This document shows, in pieces, positions 6,222 to 7,397 of a stretch of DNA of 7,397 nucleotides. Position 1 is the stretch's first letter. Each line of letters starts with the position of its first letter. Source of the DNA: Anaerolineaceae bacterium (GTDB taxonomy: Bacteria > Chloroflexota > Anaerolineae > Anaerolineales > Anaerolineaceae); the NCBI GenBank assembly GCA_003446605.1, contig DMDF01000119.1, forward strand, positions 1 to 7,397. Reading direction: 5' to 3'. Below the pieces are notes generated by a model. It searched no databases. It was given only the letters and a program-made list of their open reading frames with translations, and was not told the DNA's origin. Position numbers and translations under genes: made by a program.

Positions 6222-6425
6222 ATGACCAAAACTTATTCAGTTCCCAATATTCACTGCCAGCATTGTGTACATACCATCAATATGGAGTTATCCGATATTG
6301 AAGGCATCAATACGGTGCAGGCTGACCTGGATTCTAAAAGTGTGAAAGTGGATTTCGAAAATGCAGATGTTGAACAAATCATTCTGAATACGCTGGAAGA
6401 AATCGGTTACCCGGTAGCTCAATAA
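6222..6425 (+). CDS. copZ: Copper chaperone, CopZ-like HMA domain protein
   Basis: This is a 67-residue single heavy-metal-associated domain that binds Cu(I) and passes it to a copper ATPase or regulator in the cytoplasm. The metal site is Cys12 and Cys15 in PNIHCQHCVHTI. The rest follows the ferredoxin-like beta-alpha-beta-beta-alpha-beta pattern: IEGINTVQADLDSKSVKVDF in the middle and ILNTLEEIGYPV at the end. The usual GMTC is NIHC here, a common variant among free-standing chaperones. GAAAGGA at 6209-6215 supports the ATG. The gene comes first in its operon, 15 bp before the copper ATPase that is its likely partner. Binding of Zn, Hg or other soft metals cannot be excluded from sequence, but the ATPase neighbour favours Cu(I). 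Confidence 0.92.
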   Translation: MTKTYSVPNIHCQHCVHTINMELSDIEGINTVQADLDSKSVKVDFENADVEQIILNTLEEIGYPVAQ

Positions 6426-6440
6426 AAGGAAAAGGATTGT

Positions 6441-7397
6441 ATGGATAAAGCCAAGAATATCATTCTGCCCATCCAGGGCATGACCTGTGCTAATTGTGTT
6501 GCTACCATCGAAAGGAATTTGAAAAAAGAAAAGGGGGTAGAGAATGTCTCTGTGAACCTTTCTTCCGAGCGGGCAGTGGTCAATTATGTCGGGGATGTCA
6601 CGACTCTGGATGATCTGATCCATCGCGTGGAGCGGGCAGGCTATGGTGTGCTGCAAGTTACGAATGATATTCTGCTTGAAAAATTGAATAATACCAATGA
6701 GGTGGATCGCATCGTTGCAAAGTTATCGGCAATAGACGGGATTACCCATGTATCGGGAAATGTGGTCAACGAAACCATCACAGTGAATTACATTCCCACC
6801 ATCATTGATATGCATGAGGTCTACGTTATTCTTAAGAAAATTGGCTTTCACCCGATCATCCCCACCGATACGCTTGATTCCGAGCAAAAAGCTCGCGAGC
6901 GCGAGATCCGTAAACAGCGCAATTTGCTGATCATGGGATTGGTATTTACCATCCCTCTCTTCTTGCTTTCGATGGGGCGTGATTTTGGACTGCTGCCTGT
7001 TTCTTTACTGCATGCCCCCTGGATGAATTATCTATTTCTTGCTCTGGCAACCCCCGTACAGTTTTATGTAGGCGCCCAATTCTATCGAGGAGCGTGGAAA
7101 TCAATACGCAGCGGTTCGGCAAATATGGATGTGCTGATCGCGCTCGGCTCCAGTGTTGCATATATTTTTTCCATTCTGGTAATGATAGGACTTGTACAAG
7201 GGCATGTGTATTTCGAAACCTCCGCGATGATCATTACTCTCATCCGGCTAGGGAAATATCTGGAAGTAAAAGCGAAAGGACGCACCAGTGAGGCGATCAA
7301 AAAACTGGTTAATTTACAGGTAAAAAATGCTACCGTGCTGCGAGATGGAAAAGAGCAAAAATTACCTATTGAGGAAATCCAGATCGGTGACAGAATC
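6441..7397 (+). CDS. copA: Copper-translocating P1B-type ATPase, N-terminal 319 residues (3' end outside window)
   Basis: This inner-membrane pump exports Cu(I) using ATP. The frame is open from the ATG at 6441 to the right edge. AAAGGA at 6430-6435 sets the start. HMA domain 1 spans about residues 6-70 with GMTCANC (Cys16, Cys19). Residues about 76-140 look like a second HMA domain by length and spacing (ending KKIGFHPI), but both cysteines are replaced. A charged linker leads to membrane helices at about 162-178, 196-216, 229-252 and 255-274. Conserved blocks are GSANMDVLIALGSS (225-238) and YFETSAMIITLIRLGKYLE (257-275), followed by KGRTSEAI and the start of the actuator domain (NATVLRDGKEQKLPIEEI). 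The diagnostic CPC and DKTGT motifs would lie beyond the window, so the metal specificity rests on HMA1, the conserved helices and the copZ neighbour. No frameshift is seen. Confidence 0.92.
   Translation, partial: MDKAKNIILPIQGMTCANCVATIERNLKKEKGVENVSVNLSSERAVVNYVGDVTTLDDLIHRVERAGYGVLQVTNDILLEKLNNTNEVDRIVAKLSAIDGITHVSGNVVNETITVNYIPTIIDMHEVYVILKKIGFHPIIPTDTLDSEQKAREREIRKQRNLLIMGLVFTIPLFLLSMGRDFGLLPVSLLHAPWMNYLFLALATPVQFYVGAQFYRGAWKSIRSGSANMDVLIALGSSVAYIFSILVMIGLVQGHVYFETSAMIITLIRLGKYLEVKAKGRTSEAIKKLVNLQVKNATVLRDGKEQKLPIEEIQIGDRI

Noticed and set aside
6288..6656. 122-codon open frame on the minus strand spanning copZ and the start of copA.
   Set aside because: It is antisense to two clear HMA domains and shows no family features of its own.
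6441..7397. Possibility that copA is a broken or truncated gene.
   Set aside because: The frame is open for 319 codons to the last base with all expected early domains; it is cut only by the window edge.
1..7397. Search for tRNA, rRNA, CRISPR, insertion sequences, phage or defence genes.
   Set aside because: No cloverleaf, spaced direct repeats, transposase or terminal inverted repeats were seen by eye, and coding genes account for nearly all of the window.

Overview
The window is a stretch of ordinary bacterial chromosome, moderately AT-rich and densely packed, with no mobile elements, RNA genes, repeats or CRISPR. All genes have close matches to known families. The mix (succinyl-CoA ligase, a type 2 isopentenyl-diphosphate isomerase next to a short-chain prenyl synthase, and a folate cluster containing a pteridine-reductase-like dehydrogenase) would fit an anaerobic Chloroflexota lineage such as Anaerolineae. 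That placement is an impression from gene content and protein style, not a demonstrated assignment.

Layout, left to right. (1) 1-1504, plus strand: the C-terminal part of sucC overlapping sucD by an ATGA, forming succinyl-CoA ligase. (2) 1526-1756, minus strand: a lone acyl carrier protein, convergent with sucD. (3) 1837-4546, plus strand: fni, a prenyl diphosphate synthase 1 bp downstream, and folE 27 bp after that. (4) 4548-6107, minus strand: an operon read right to left as pteridine-reductase-like SDR, folB, folK; folK ends 1 bp from the end of folE, tail to tail. (5) 6222-7397, plus strand: copZ and the first 319 codons of a CopA-type copper ATPase, cut by the window edge.

How the genes fit together. 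Fni interconverts IPP and DMAPP, which the adjacent synthase condenses into an allylic diphosphate, probably C20. FolE, FolB and FolK supply three steps of pterin synthesis from GTP to 6-hydroxymethyl-dihydropterin diphosphate, and the SDR probably reduces a pterin or dihydrofolate. CopZ and CopA form a copper chaperone and exporter pair behind their own promoter. The acyl carrier protein has no fatty-acid or polyketide gene beside it.

The two intergenic regions longer than 50 bp (1757-1836 and 6108-6221) both separate divergent genes and carry promoter-like sequences. I see no convincing intrinsic terminator anywhere, including at the two convergent junctions. I found no clearly undescribed system. 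The points most worth checking are the PTR1-like active site in the folate-cluster SDR, the CopA N-terminus whose second metal-binding domain has lost both cysteines, and the unusual acyl carrier protein.
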